A program made the translations under genes and the position numbers. The notes beneath the pieces are model-generated. The model saw only the letters and a list, made by a program, of their open reading frames with translations, did no database searches and was not told the origin of the DNA. Shown here one piece after another: positions 47,480 to 55,251 of a stretch of DNA of 64,000 nucleotides; position 1 is the first letter of the stretch, and each line of letters opens with the position of its first letter. Origin of the DNA: Nocardioides plantarum (lineage in GTDB: Bacteria; Actinomycetota; Actinomycetes; Propionibacteriales; Nocardioidaceae); NCBI RefSeq assembly GCF_006346395.1, contig NZ_VDMS01000001.1:1240001-1304000 (forward strand). The letters run 5' to 3'.

Positions 47480-48195
47480 GAGGTCACGGTGCGGTCGGCG
47501 CGCGAGACGGCCGGGCCGTCGAGCAGCAGCCGCCACGAGCGGACCAGGCCCGCGTCGACGAAGGCCCGCGACGAGCCGCCCGGGCGGACCTGGTGACCGA
47601 CCCGGAACTGGTGGACGCCCGCGCGTGCCAGCCACGGCACCTGCTCGGCGTCGAGCCCGCCGCTGGCGACCAGGAGCCGGGCGACCGCGGGGTCACGGCC
47701 GGCGAGCGCGAGCAGGTCGTCGTAGCCCTGGGCCAGGCCCTGGGGCGAGCCGCCGGACGAGACGGCCGTCAGGCCCGGGAGGCCGACGACCCGGCGCCAC
47801 GAGCGTGCGAGGTCGAGCGTCGCGTCGATGGCACGGTGGAAGGTCCACGGGACGCCCGGCAGCGAGTCGGCCAGCGCGGTCGTGGTGGCGACGTCGACCT
47901 CGAGGTCGACGTCGAGGAACCCGAACAGCAACCCCTCGGCGCCGAGCGCGAGGTACTCCTCGCCCAGGCCGATCATCCGGACCAGGTCGCCGCCGGTGGT
48001 CGTGAACGTGTCGTCGAGCCGCAGCATCACCCGCACCGGCACGTCGCCGGCCACGGCCGCCCGGAGCACGGCGGCCGCCGTGGGCACGTCGGGCGAGCGG
48101 CCGTCCACGTCGAGGGTGAGCCGGTCGGCGCCGCCCTCGACCGCGCCCGCGACGTCCTCGACGCGGTGCACGGCGACCTCGAGCAGGGGGTTCAC
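47476..48195 (-). CDS. cutC: CutC family protein (copper homeostasis)
   Basis: The 239-residue TIM-barrel protein has the CutC pattern: LEVAVHRVEDVAGAVEGGADRLTLD, VRVMLRLDD, LGAEGLLFGFLDVDLEVD, WTFHRAIDA, and SSGGSPQGLAQGYDDLLAL. The family is named for a copper-tolerance locus, but direct copper binding by bacterial members is weakly supported, so the molecular role is uncertain. The GTG start has TACCGT six bases upstream, indicating a leaderless message. Confidence 0.88.
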   Translation of the reverse strand: MNPLLEVAVHRVEDVAGAVEGGADRLTLDVDGRSPDVPTAAAVLRAAVAGDVPVRVMLRLDDTFTTTGGDLVRMIGLGEEYLALGAEGLLFGFLDVDLEVDVATTTALADSLPGVPWTFHRAIDATLDLARSWRRVVGLPGLTAVSSGGSPQGLAQGYDDLLALAGRDPAVARLLVASGGLDAEQVPWLARAGVHQFRVGHQVRPGGSSRAFVDAGLVRSWRLLLDGPAVSRADRTVTS

Positions 48196-48201
48196 GCCCC
48201 C

Positions 48202-48207
48202 ACGGTA
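48202..48207 (-). promoter_or_regulatory. -10 element of cutC, leaderless type
   Basis: TACCGT on the minus strand ends six bases before the GTG at 48195. Confidence 0.42.
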
Positions 48208-48276
48208 GGAGATCGCAGCCGCCGTGTCGGGGAGGTCGAGCGGTACCGCCCTTGGTGCGCCCGTTTAATAGGACCT

Positions 48277-48627
48277 GTGGACGACCAACTGCTGCTCGAC
48301 GCCCGAGCGCGCGTGCTGGCCGACCTCACGGCCCGCCAGCTCGCCACCGCCGCCGCCGTGACCGCCCTCGACGAGGCGTGCGCGTCGCGGGAGTGGTGGG
48401 CCGCCCAGTGGCCCCAGGGCTCCGAGTACGTCGCCGGCCTGGTCGCCCAGGACGTCCAGGACGCCCTCTTCGAGGCCGCCGGCCGCTGGCCCCTGTGCCT
48501 GGCCTGCCAGGAGGGTCCGGTCCACTCGCTCTACATCCAACCCGACCTCGGCGGCCCCGACCCGGTCTGGGTCTGCGAGGAGACCGGCGAGGTCGCCGCG
48601 GCGCTGGGGTTCCTGGGTCGCGTCTAG
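48277..48627 (+). CDS. hypothetical protein with Cys-rich C-terminal segment
   Basis: The 116-residue protein is not recognised. The first 70 residues look helical and acidic (LLLDARARVLADLTARQLATA and EWWAAQWPQGSEYVAGLVAQD). The C-terminal part has CLACQEGPVHSLYIQPDLGG and VWVCEETGEVAAALG, a C-x2-C plus single Cys arrangement that could be a zinc-binding remnant. AT-rich TTTAAT lies shortly before the GTG start, so transcription may begin at or near the first codon. Codon pattern and GC content are like the neighbours. Confidence 0.65.
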   Translation: MDDQLLLDARARVLADLTARQLATAAAVTALDEACASREWWAAQWPQGSEYVAGLVAQDVQDALFEAAGRWPLCLACQEGPVHSLYIQPDLGGPDPVWVCEETGEVAAALGFLGRV

Positions 48628-48820
48628 GTCCCTCCCCACGCCGGTCGAGCGCGACCTCACGTCGGTCGAGGTGCGGAACTCACGTCGGTCGAGGTGCGAA
48701 GGCCGCCAGGCCTGAGCCTCGAGACCCCCGCAGCCGAGGCAACCGACCCGATCGAGGTCTCGCGTGGTCCGGGCCCTCAGAGGCGACGGTCCCACGGGGT
48801 CGGGGTATCCGCGCGCCTAG

Positions 48821-48910
48821 CATTCCGGGTCTCGGCCGTCAAGGACGTCGCTTCGCTCCGCCGCTGCGCGGTCGCTTCGCGATCCTTGACCGCGAGCCTC
48901 TCCCGGAATG
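48821..48910. repeat. large stem-loop inside the composite element
   Basis: CATTCCGGG (48821-48829) pairs with CCCGGAATG (48902-48910), and inside it GTCAAGGA (48838-48845) pairs with TCCTTGAC (48883-48890). The middle is rich in CGCTTCGC and GCTGCGC. A related inverted copy lies at 49283-49341. Confidence 0.8.
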
Positions 48911-49272
48911 GTTGACGGCGCAGACAAGGGCGGGCTGCGCCGCGCCCTCGTCCAGCGCGGACACCCCGAGACCCGGGTCCTCGGCGACTGGAGAGAATCC
49001 CGTGAACCTGCTTCAGGAGAATCGCTCCGGTCGAGCCACCGCCCGGGCCGGCGGTGCGTCAGCCACCGAACCCACCCGCCCGAGACACCAGAACGGTGGC
49101 TCACCCACCGCCCCAAGCAGGCGGCCAGACCAGCGGTGAGCCAGCCACCGAACCCACCCGGCCAGAGCTCCAGAACGGTGGCTCACTGACCGCCCAGCAG
49201 ACCCGAGGGTCGGGCGGCGGCGCAGGCGACGGCGAGCGAGCGAAGCGAGGTCTCGCCGTTGGTGCGCGCCGG

Positions 49273-49361
49273 AGCAGACCGCGAGAGGCTCGGGGTCAAG
49301 GACCGCGAAGCGGCCGCGCAGCGGCGCCGAAGGCGTCCTGGACGCCGAGACGCGGTCTGCT
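49273..49361. repeat. second large stem-loop inside the composite element
   Basis: AGCAGACCGCG (49273-49283) pairs perfectly with CGCGGTCTGCT (49351-49361). The interior (GAGAGGCTCGGGGTCAAGGACC and on to 49341) is the approximate reverse complement of 48838-48902. Confidence 0.75.
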
Positions 49362-49569
49362 ACGCGCGCCGCCGCCCGACCCGGACAGCGAAGGATTCGC
49401 GACGAGAGGACGTCGCTGAAGCCTGCAGGACGCTGCGGTGGTCTCGAGGCTCGGCGCTAGCGCGCCTCACACCTCGACCGACGTAAGGGAGCGCCTCGCA
49501 CCTCGACCGACGCGTAGTCACGAAAGCGACACGAAGGTCACGAAACGATAACGACGGGGACCGGACGGG

Positions 49570-50289
49570 TCAGGCGTCGTGGCCGAGCTGGATCCAGAGC
49601 GTGAACCGGTCCGCACGGTACACGCTGCGCGACACGTTGACGATCTTGTCGTCGACCAGTCCGCGTCGCGAGTGACGCAGGACCACCGTGCCGGGATCGA
49701 CCTCGAGGAGGGCGGCCTCCTCGTCGCCGACGGTGTCGGCGCTGATGGAGTCCTCGGCCCAGGTGGGGCGGAGGCCGCGGTCGTCGAGGGCGTCGTACAG
49801 GCTGGTCGGCATGCCGGTCTGCAGGAAGCCGGGGAGCAGCACCTCGTTGAGGTAGTTGTCCTCGAGGCAGACGACGGCGCCGTCGCCGCGGCGTACGCGG
49901 CGCCAGTGGATGACGGCGTCGCCCTCGGTGAGGTTGAGGGCGCGGGCGACGCCGGGGCCGGCCTGCTCACGGCGGGCGAGGAGGGTGACGGACTCGGCGA
50001 GCAGACCGCGGCGCGCCATCTCCTCGGTGTAGCCGATGATCGGGGTGGCGACGCGGCGCGGGCGGGCCACGAAGGTGCCGCGGCCGGGGATCCGCTCGAG
50101 GAGGCCCTCGGTGACCAGCGCGTCCAGGGCTTGGCGCACGGTCATCCGGGCGACCCCGAAGCGGTGCACGAGCTCACGCTCGGAGGGGGCCGGCGAGCCG
50201 GGGGCGTTGCCGGCGACCAGGCCTCGGACGTACTCCCGGACGACGACGTGCTTGAGCGCACGACCGTCCCTCAGCAGCACGTCCTCCAC
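49570..50289 (-). CDS. GntR family regulator, HutC/UTRA type
   Basis: The 239-residue protein has an N-terminal GntR winged helix (ERELVHRFGVARMTVRQALD, then LLERIPGRGTFVARP) and a C-terminal UTRA ligand-binding domain (ALNLTEGDAVIHWRRVRRGDG, LEDNYLNEVLLPGFLQ, EVDPGTVVLRHSRRGLVDDK). UTRA members sense sugars, amino acids or their phosphates. The gene stands alone between the repeat element and an ABC exporter, so its target is not evident. TACCCT lies six bases before the GTG start. Confidence 0.9.
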   Translation of the reverse strand: MEDVLLRDGRALKHVVVREYVRGLVAGNAPGSPAPSERELVHRFGVARMTVRQALDALVTEGLLERIPGRGTFVARPRRVATPIIGYTEEMARRGLLAESVTLLARREQAGPGVARALNLTEGDAVIHWRRVRRGDGAVVCLEDNYLNEVLLPGFLQTGMPTSLYDALDDRGLRPTWAEDSISADTVGDEEAALLEVDPGTVVLRHSRRGLVDDKIVNVSRSVYRADRFTLWIQLGHDA

Positions 50290-50295
50290 GTGTCG

Positions 50296-50301
50296 AGGGT
50301 A
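50296..50301 (-). promoter_or_regulatory. -10 element of the GntR gene, leaderless type
   Basis: TACCCT on the minus strand ends six bases before the GTG at 50289. Confidence 0.42.
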
Positions 50302-50388
50302 GGGAGAACACCGGGTCCACGTCAGCAGAATCGCGGGTTTGGTCCACCCTCGTCCCCGGCCGGGGCGACACCCGTGACCCGTGGTCGC

Positions 50389-52935
50389 TCAGTCGGTCGC
50401 GATCGCCGTCAGCACGTCGAGCCGCGCCGCGCGGCGTGCCGGGAGGACGGCCGCGACGACGCCGATCAGCACGGCCAGCGCGAGGAAGAGCCCGAGCTGG
50501 TCGAGGGGGACGTCGATGACCTCGAGGCCCTCGTCGCGTACGGCGTACATCAGCGCGACGCCGAAGCCGGTGCCGAGGACGACCCCGAGCACGGCGCCCA
50601 GCACGGCGATGACGATCGACTCCAGCGTGATCATCAGCCGCAGCTGGCGGCGGGTGACGCCGATCGCGCGGAGCAGCCCGACCTCGCGGGTGCGCTCGAT
50701 GACCGACAGGGCGAGCGTGTTGACGATGCCGAGCACCGCGATCACCAGTGCCAGCCCGAGCAGGGCGTAGATGATGAGCACGAACATGTCGATGTTCTTG
50801 CGCTGGTCGGCGGCGAAGGCGGCCTGGTCCTTGGCGGTCACCGTCGGCTGGTCTGCGAGGACGTCGTCGAGGCGGTCCTGCAGGGCGCCGAGGTCGGTGC
50901 CGTCCTCGGTGTAGACGACGAGCAGGCTGTCCTGCTTCTTGTAGCCGGCGTCCTCGTAGGTCGCGATGTCGGTGACGACGCCCTGGGAGAGCAGCGCGTT
51001 GTCGTCGAAGATGCCGGCGACCTTCCAGGTGACCTTGCCCCGGGGCACCTCGATCTCGTAGGGGTCGCCCACCTGGAGGTCGTCGGAGGCGGCCGCCGTA
51101 CGGCTGATGATCACGGTGCCGCGCGTGAGGTCGGCGGCGCTGCCCGCGAGGAAGTCGACGCCCAACCGGTCGAGGGCGGCGGGGTCGGTCGCGACGATGA
51201 CGCTGAACCCGCCGTCGCGATCGGCGAACCCCGACCGCTGGCGCACGACCTCGGCCACGCCGTCGACGTCGGCCACCCGGCCGGCGATGCTGGAGGAGAA
51301 CGACCCCTGGAAGATGCTGCTGATCACGAAGTCGCCGGTGAAGCTCTCCTCGACCGACTTGTCGACCGAGGCCTTGGCCGAGGCGCCGATGATGGCCATG
51401 GCGCAGGCCAGGGTCAGGCCGATCATCAGCGCCGACGCGGTGGCCGTCGTACGCCGGGGGTTGCGCAGCGAGTTCTGCCCGGCCAGGTTGCCGACCGAGC
51501 CGAACAGCCGTGCGTAGAGGGTGCGGGCCAGGCGCAGCAGCGGCGCCGAGAGCACCGGGCTCATGGCGGTCACGCCGAGCAGGATGGCGAGCATGCCACC
51601 CCCGACGAGGTAGCCGTCGCCGCCGATGTCGACGACGTCGCTCAGCCCGGCGAACAGGGCCACTCCCCCGGCCAGCGCGAGCGCGAGGCCCAGCACGAAC
51701 CGGCGTCGCATCGACTCCTCGGGCAGGGCGATGTCGTCGCGCATGGCCTGCACCGGGGCGATCCGGGAGGTACGCCGGGCGGGGAAGTAGGCCGCCGCCA
51801 TGGTGACCAGGATGCCGACGGCGTAGGCCGCGACGACGGTCCGCGGCCGGTAGACCAGCGGCTGCCCGGACAGGTCGAGCCCGATGAACCCGAACAGCGC
51901 GCGCAGCCCGATGGCCAGCACCACGCCGAGCCCGACGCCGATCGTCGCGCCGAGGAACCCGAGCACCAGCGCCTCGAGCTGCACCGAGCGCTGGACCTGG
52001 CGCTTGCTCGCGCCGAGGGCCCGCAGGAGGGCGAGCTCGCGACTGCGTTGGGCGACCAGGATGGAGAAGGTGTTGACGATGATGTAGGTGCCGACGACCA
52101 GGGAGATGCCGGCGAAGATCAGCAGGAAGATCGTGAGGAACGAGATTGCCTCGAGCAGGTCGTCGGCCTGGTCCTTCGCCTCGTCGTCGCCGGTCACGGC
52201 CTCGTAGCCGTCGGGGAGCACCTTCTCGACCTCGGCGCGCAGCTCGTCCTGGCTGACGTCGTCGTCGCGGGTGACCCAGATGCTGTCGAACTCGTCCTTG
52301 CCGTCGTGGAAGAGGTCCTGGGCCACCGAGGTCTCGAAGGAGGCGACCGTCGCGCCGTTGAGCGATCCCCCCTCGGGGAAGCCCGCGATCCCGACGAGGG
52401 TCGGCTCGAGGTTGGCGGTGCGGTCGGCGGTCGTGATCGGGACGGTGTCGCCGACGTCGTACCCGGCCTTCTCGGCGGTCTTCTCGTCGAGCACGACCTC
52501 GTCGGGGCCACGGGGCTCACGTCCCTCGAGGATCGTGAGGCCGACGAGGCCGTTGCCGGCCGGCGCGTCGGACCAGTTGGTGCCGAGCGACGGCGGCCCG
52601 AAGCCCCCGATCGGCTTGCCGTCGGAGTCGATCACGTAGACGCCGTCGGTGCCGATCTGCCCGTCGACCCGGGCCGCACCCGGGACGTCGGCCAGACGCT
52701 CGACGAGGTCGGCCGGCACCGAGCGCGTCGAGGAGGCCCCGCCGGGCGAGCTGCCCTCGGGCTGGACGACGACGTCGCCGACCGTCGCGTCGAACAGCGA
52801 GGTGAAGCTCCGGTTGAGGGTGTCGGTGAAGACGAGCGTCCCGACGACGAACGCCACGCCCAGCACGATGGCGAACGTGCTCAGCAGCAGCCGCAGCTTG
52901 CGGCCCAGCAGGCTCTTGAACGCCGCCCGGATCAT
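50389..52935 (-). CDS. ABC transporter permease with two FtsX domains
   Basis: The 848-residue protein opens RAAFKSLLGRKLRLLLSTFAIVLGVAFVVGT (helix about 16-38). Then come a periplasmic-type domain, three helices with FSILVAQRSRELALLRALGASKRQV (first FtsX domain), a middle helix pair, QNSLRNPRRTTATASALMIG, a second extracytoplasmic domain, and a second FtsX domain ending ERTREVGLLRAIGVTRRQLRLM and VAAVLPARRAARLDVLTAIATD. Such permeases work mechanically at the outer face rather than as pores. The ATG overlaps the ATPase stop by 4 bp. Cargo may be a lipoprotein, peptide or lipid. Confidence 0.92.
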   Translation of the reverse strand: MIRAAFKSLLGRKLRLLLSTFAIVLGVAFVVGTLVFTDTLNRSFTSLFDATVGDVVVQPEGSSPGGASSTRSVPADLVERLADVPGAARVDGQIGTDGVYVIDSDGKPIGGFGPPSLGTNWSDAPAGNGLVGLTILEGREPRGPDEVVLDEKTAEKAGYDVGDTVPITTADRTANLEPTLVGIAGFPEGGSLNGATVASFETSVAQDLFHDGKDEFDSIWVTRDDDVSQDELRAEVEKVLPDGYEAVTGDDEAKDQADDLLEAISFLTIFLLIFAGISLVVGTYIIVNTFSILVAQRSRELALLRALGASKRQVQRSVQLEALVLGFLGATIGVGLGVVLAIGLRALFGFIGLDLSGQPLVYRPRTVVAAYAVGILVTMAAAYFPARRTSRIAPVQAMRDDIALPEESMRRRFVLGLALALAGGVALFAGLSDVVDIGGDGYLVGGGMLAILLGVTAMSPVLSAPLLRLARTLYARLFGSVGNLAGQNSLRNPRRTTATASALMIGLTLACAMAIIGASAKASVDKSVEESFTGDFVISSIFQGSFSSSIAGRVADVDGVAEVVRQRSGFADRDGGFSVIVATDPAALDRLGVDFLAGSAADLTRGTVIISRTAAASDDLQVGDPYEIEVPRGKVTWKVAGIFDDNALLSQGVVTDIATYEDAGYKKQDSLLVVYTEDGTDLGALQDRLDDVLADQPTVTAKDQAAFAADQRKNIDMFVLIIYALLGLALVIAVLGIVNTLALSVIERTREVGLLRAIGVTRRQLRLMITLESIVIAVLGAVLGVVLGTGFGVALMYAVRDEGLEVIDVPLDQLGLFLALAVLIGVVAAVLPARRAARLDVLTAIATD

Positions 52936-53699
52936 CGGCCGTGCTCGGACATGCGCGCCATCACCGCGAGGACCGACTCGCGGTCCGGGTGGCGCAGCTC
53001 CTCGATCACGCGGCCGTCGGCGAGGAACACGACCCGGTCGGTGTACGCCGCCGCGACGGGGTCGTGGGTGACCATGACGACCGTCTGCTGCCGGTCGTCG
53101 ACCGCCGCGCGCAGCAGCTCGAGCACCTCGGCGCCGGAGCGGGAGTCGAGGTTGCCGGTCGGCTCGTCGGCGAAGACGATGCGCGGCCGACTGACCAGCG
53201 CCCGCGCGACCGCGACCCGCTGCTGCTGACCGCCGGAGAGCTCGTTGGGCTTGTGGGAGAGCCGGTCGCGCAGGCCGACGGTCTCGATCACGGAGTCGAA
53301 CCACGCGCGGTCGGGCTTGCGGCCGGCGATCGCCAGCGGGAGCACGATGTTCTCCTCGGCGCTCAGCGTCGGCACCAGGTTGAAGGACTGGAAGACGAAG
53401 CCGATCTCCTCGCGCCTCAGCACCGTCAGCGCCTTGTCCTTGAGCCCGCCGATCGGCTGGTCGCCGATCCACACCTCGCCCGTTGTCGGCTTGTCCAGCG
53501 CGGCGCAGACGTGCATCAGGGTGGACTTGCCCGACCCGCTCGGACCCATCACGGCGGTGAACTCCCCGGCGTACAGGTCGACCGAGACGCCGTCGAGGGC
53601 ACGCACCTCGGCCTCGCCCTTGCCGTAGGTCTTGGTGACGTCGACGACGCGCGCGGCGACCGTCCGGGTGTCCGCGGCGGTGGGGGCGGGGATGGTCAT
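52932..53699 (-). CDS. ABC transporter ATP-binding protein, MacB/LolD type
   Basis: The 255-residue ATPase has Walker A GPSGSGKST (about residue 48), Q-loop VFQSFNLVPTLSAEEN, signature LSGGQQQRVA, Walker B RIVFADEPTGNLD and switch His in VTHDP. FQSFNL and ADEPTGNLD are hallmarks of the MacB/LolD/FtsE class that drives FtsX-fold permeases, as encoded directly downstream. The start at ATG 53699 is chosen because upstream residues lack family similarity. No regulator gene is adjacent, though GntR lies downstream. Confidence 0.93.
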   Translation of the reverse strand: MTIPAPTAADTRTVAARVVDVTKTYGKGEAEVRALDGVSVDLYAGEFTAVMGPSGSGKSTLMHVCAALDKPTTGEVWIGDQPIGGLKDKALTVLRREEIGFVFQSFNLVPTLSAEENIVLPLAIAGRKPDRAWFDSVIETVGLRDRLSHKPNELSGGQQQRVAVARALVSRPRIVFADEPTGNLDSRSGAEVLELLRAAVDDRQQTVVMVTHDPVAAAYTDRVVFLADGRVIEELRHPDRESVLAVMARMSEHGR

Positions 53700-53773
53700 G
53701 ACCCAACACTGCCCGTCGTACGGCTGACGCGCCACGGGGATGACCCTGAGGCGTCCCTGTCGCCGGGCGACCG

Positions 53774-53779
53774 TAGGGT
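53774..53779 (+). promoter_or_regulatory. -10 element of the SRPBCC-ppgK unit, leaderless type
   Basis: TAGGGT ends six bases before the ATG at 53786. Confidence 0.43.
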
Positions 53780-53785
53780 CGCGAC

Positions 53786-54220
53786 ATGCACGTCGAGCGC
53801 ACGTTCACGGTCCCGCAGCCCGTCGAGGAGGTCTTCGACTACCTCGGCGACTTCACCCACACCGAGGCCTGGGACCCCGGCACGGTCACGACGTCACGCA
53901 CCTCCGGCGACGGCGGCCTCGGGACGACGTACGCCAACACCTCGCGGTTCCTGGGCCGCACCGTCGACCTGTCCTACGAGGCGATCACCTTCCAGCGGCC
54001 GACGAAGGTGCAGTTCCGCGGGCGCAACAAGCAGTCGACGGCGACGGACTCGATGACGTTCACGCCGACCGCCGACGGCGGCACCTCGATCCACTACCGC
54101 GCCGACTTCGTGTTCCACGGACCGCTGAAGCACCTCGCCCCGCTGATCGTGAAGCGCAAGATCGACGACGTCGCCGACGAGACGGTCGCGAGCATCGTGT
54201 CGACCCTGGACGCGCGATGA
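53786..54220 (+). CDS. SRPBCC family protein
   Basis: The 144-residue protein has the SRPBCC opening VERTFTVPQPVEEVFDYLGDF, HTEAWDPGTV, and the strand-rich core ending with a long C-terminal helix (LIVKRKIDDVADETVASIV). It should bind a hydrophobic or aromatic ligand. Its stop overlaps the ppgK start by 4 bp, so the two are co-translated, although a metabolic connection is not evident. Confidence 0.85.
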   Translation: MHVERTFTVPQPVEEVFDYLGDFTHTEAWDPGTVTTSRTSGDGGLGTTYANTSRFLGRTVDLSYEAITFQRPTKVQFRGRNKQSTATDSMTFTPTADGGTSIHYRADFVFHGPLKHLAPLIVKRKIDDVADETVASIVSTLDAR

Positions 54221-54972
54221 GCGCGCACCCGCTCGGCGTCGACTTCGGCGGATCCGGCATCAAGGCGGCCCCGGTCGACCTCGACCGCGGCGACTTCGCC
54301 GCCGACCGGGTCCGCATCGAGACCCCCCAGCCCGCGACGCCCGAGGCGGTGGCCGAGGTGCTGGCCGAGCTGCTGTCGTCGTTCTCCTCCGACAACGGCG
54401 GCGAGTCGCCCATCGGCGTGACCGTGCCCGGCGTCGTCCGCGACGGCGTCGTCAGCAGCGCCGCCAACATCGACTCCTCGTGGATCGGCGTCGACGCCGG
54501 CGCGCTCTTCGCGCGGGCCACCGGACGCCCGGCCCTGGCGATCAACGACGCCGACGCGGCCGGCCTCGCCGAGACGCGGTACGGCGCCGCGCGCGGCCAG
54601 CACGGGCTGGTCATCGTCACCACCCTCGGCACCGGCATCGGATCGGCCCTGCTGCTCGACGGGGTGCTCGTGCCCAACTCCGAGCTGGGGCACGTCGAGA
54701 TCGACGGACGCGACGGCGAGAAGTGGGCCGCCAACAGCGCCCGCGAGTCCGAGGACCTCTCCTGGGAGGACTGGGCCGCCCGCCTGACCACCTACTACCG
54801 CACCCTCGAGCGGCTGCTCACCCCCGACCTGTTCGTGGTGGGCGGCGGCGTCAGCAAGCACGCCGACCGGTTCCTGCCCATGGTCGACGTCGCGACCCCG
54901 ATCATCCCGGCCCTGCTGCGCAACAAGGCCGGCATCGTCGGCGCGGCGCTGCACGCCGCCGGCGACGGCTGA
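54217..54972 (+). CDS. ppgK: polyphosphate glucokinase
   Basis: PpgK phosphorylates glucose with inorganic polyphosphate, and often also ATP, a mainly actinobacterial enzyme. The 251-residue ROK-family protein has [17 protein letters not shown] (phosphate-binding loop), [48 protein letters not shown] and [16 protein letters not shown]. The length is typical for PpgK. Unlike many ROK kinases it lacks the CxCGxxGC zinc motif, as is normal for PpgK. It provides glucose-6-phosphate, which the pentose-phosphate gene gnd 1.2 kb downstream could help consume. Confidence 0.92.
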   Translation: MSAHPLGVDFGGSGIKAAPVDLDRGDFAADRVRIETPQPATPEAVAEVLAELLSSFSSDNGGESPIGVTVPGVVRDGVVSSAANIDSSWIGVDAGALFARATGRPALAINDADAAGLAETRYGAARGQHGLVIVTTLGTGIGSALLLDGVLVPNSELGHVEIDGRDGEKWAANSARESEDLSWEDWAARLTTYYRTLERLLTPDLFVVGGGVSKHADRFLPMVDVATPIIPALLRNKAGIVGAALHAAGDG

Positions 54973-55010
54973 CGGGGCGGGGGATCTGCCGGGGGCGGGG
55001 CGGGGGCGCA

Positions 55011-55193
55011 CCAACTCGCGCAATCGAACGAGTCGGTGGCCGGATTCCGCGGCTCGGCCGACCAACTCGTTCGATCGAACGAGTCGGCGACCGGGGTGGG
55101 CCCGCCAGGCGACCGACCCGTTCAATTGAACGGGTCGGCGACCGGGATGGGCCCGTCGGCCACCCAACCCGTTCGATTGCTCGAGTCGGCGAC
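55011..55193. repeat. palindromic repeat family A, four tandem units
   Basis: Four units, period about 51 bp, lie between ppgK and alkB. Unit 1 (55011-55041) is imperfect. Unit 2 has a perfect 20-base palindrome at 55065-55084 (core TTCGATCGAA, arms ACTCG/CGAGT). Unit 3 has a perfect 26-base palindrome at 55113-55138 (core TTCAATTGAA). Unit 4 (about 55161-55193) is imperfect. Each ends GTCGGCGACC or GTCGGTGGCC, and the linkers are similar too (GGGTGGGCCCG, GGATGGGCCCG). In unit 3 core and arm bases differ from unit 2 in a compensated way, so symmetry rather than sequence is conserved. Confidence 0.85.
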
Positions 55194-55215
55194 CGCCCAC
55201 TCCACCAAACCACCC

Positions 55216-55231
55216 TCGAACGTCTGTTCGA
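55216..55231 (+). promoter_or_regulatory. LexA (SOS) box upstream of alkB
   Basis: TCGAAC-GTCT-GTTCGA is a perfect match to the actinobacterial LexA operator TCGAAC-N4-GTTCGA. It sits 20 bp before the alkB start and would cover the -35 region of the promoter whose -10 is at 55240. DNA damage should therefore induce alkB through RecA/LexA. Confidence 0.82.
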
Positions 55232-55239
55232 TCCTGGCG

Positions 55240-55245
55240 TACCAT
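55240..55245 (+). promoter_or_regulatory. -10 element of alkB, leaderless type
   Basis: TACCAT ends six bases before the ATG at 55252 and lies eight bases after the LexA box. There is no ribosome binding site. Confidence 0.5.
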
Positions 55246-55251
55246 CGGCGC

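Larger units (their letters stand above)
48650..49512. repeat. 860-bp composite non-coding element with nested inverted repeats
   Basis: No gene is present in 48628-49569. The left end holds two reverse-oriented ACGTCGGTCGAGGTGCG copies (48659-48675, 48682-48698) and GAGCCTCGAGACC (48714-48726). The right end holds the same unit in direct orientation (49440-49484, partial 49490-49512), so the element is bounded by inverted terminal-like repeats. Inside are two stem-loops, 48821-48910 and 49273-49361, that are themselves inverted copies of each other. Two 44-bp units (49061-49104, 49143-49186) share AGCCACCG/CGGTGGCT ends. Parts recur at 18.7-19.0 kb. It resembles a non-autonomous mobile element or REP cluster; no transposase is seen. 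Confidence 0.75.

Noticed and set aside
48650..49512. A protein-coding gene inside the composite repeat.
   Set aside because: Open frames here are short, Arg/Pro/Ser-rich, lie in repeated sequence on both strands, lack family motifs and lack consistent start signals.
49579..53229. A 1216-codon open frame on the plus strand opposite gntR and the ABC exporter.
   Set aside because: It spans three well-defined minus-strand genes and has only low-complexity antisense composition.
55011..55193. A CRISPR-like array: four repeats with about 50-bp spacing.
   Set aside because: The linkers between palindromes are similar to each other rather than unique, the repeats diverge strongly, only four units exist, and no cas gene is near.
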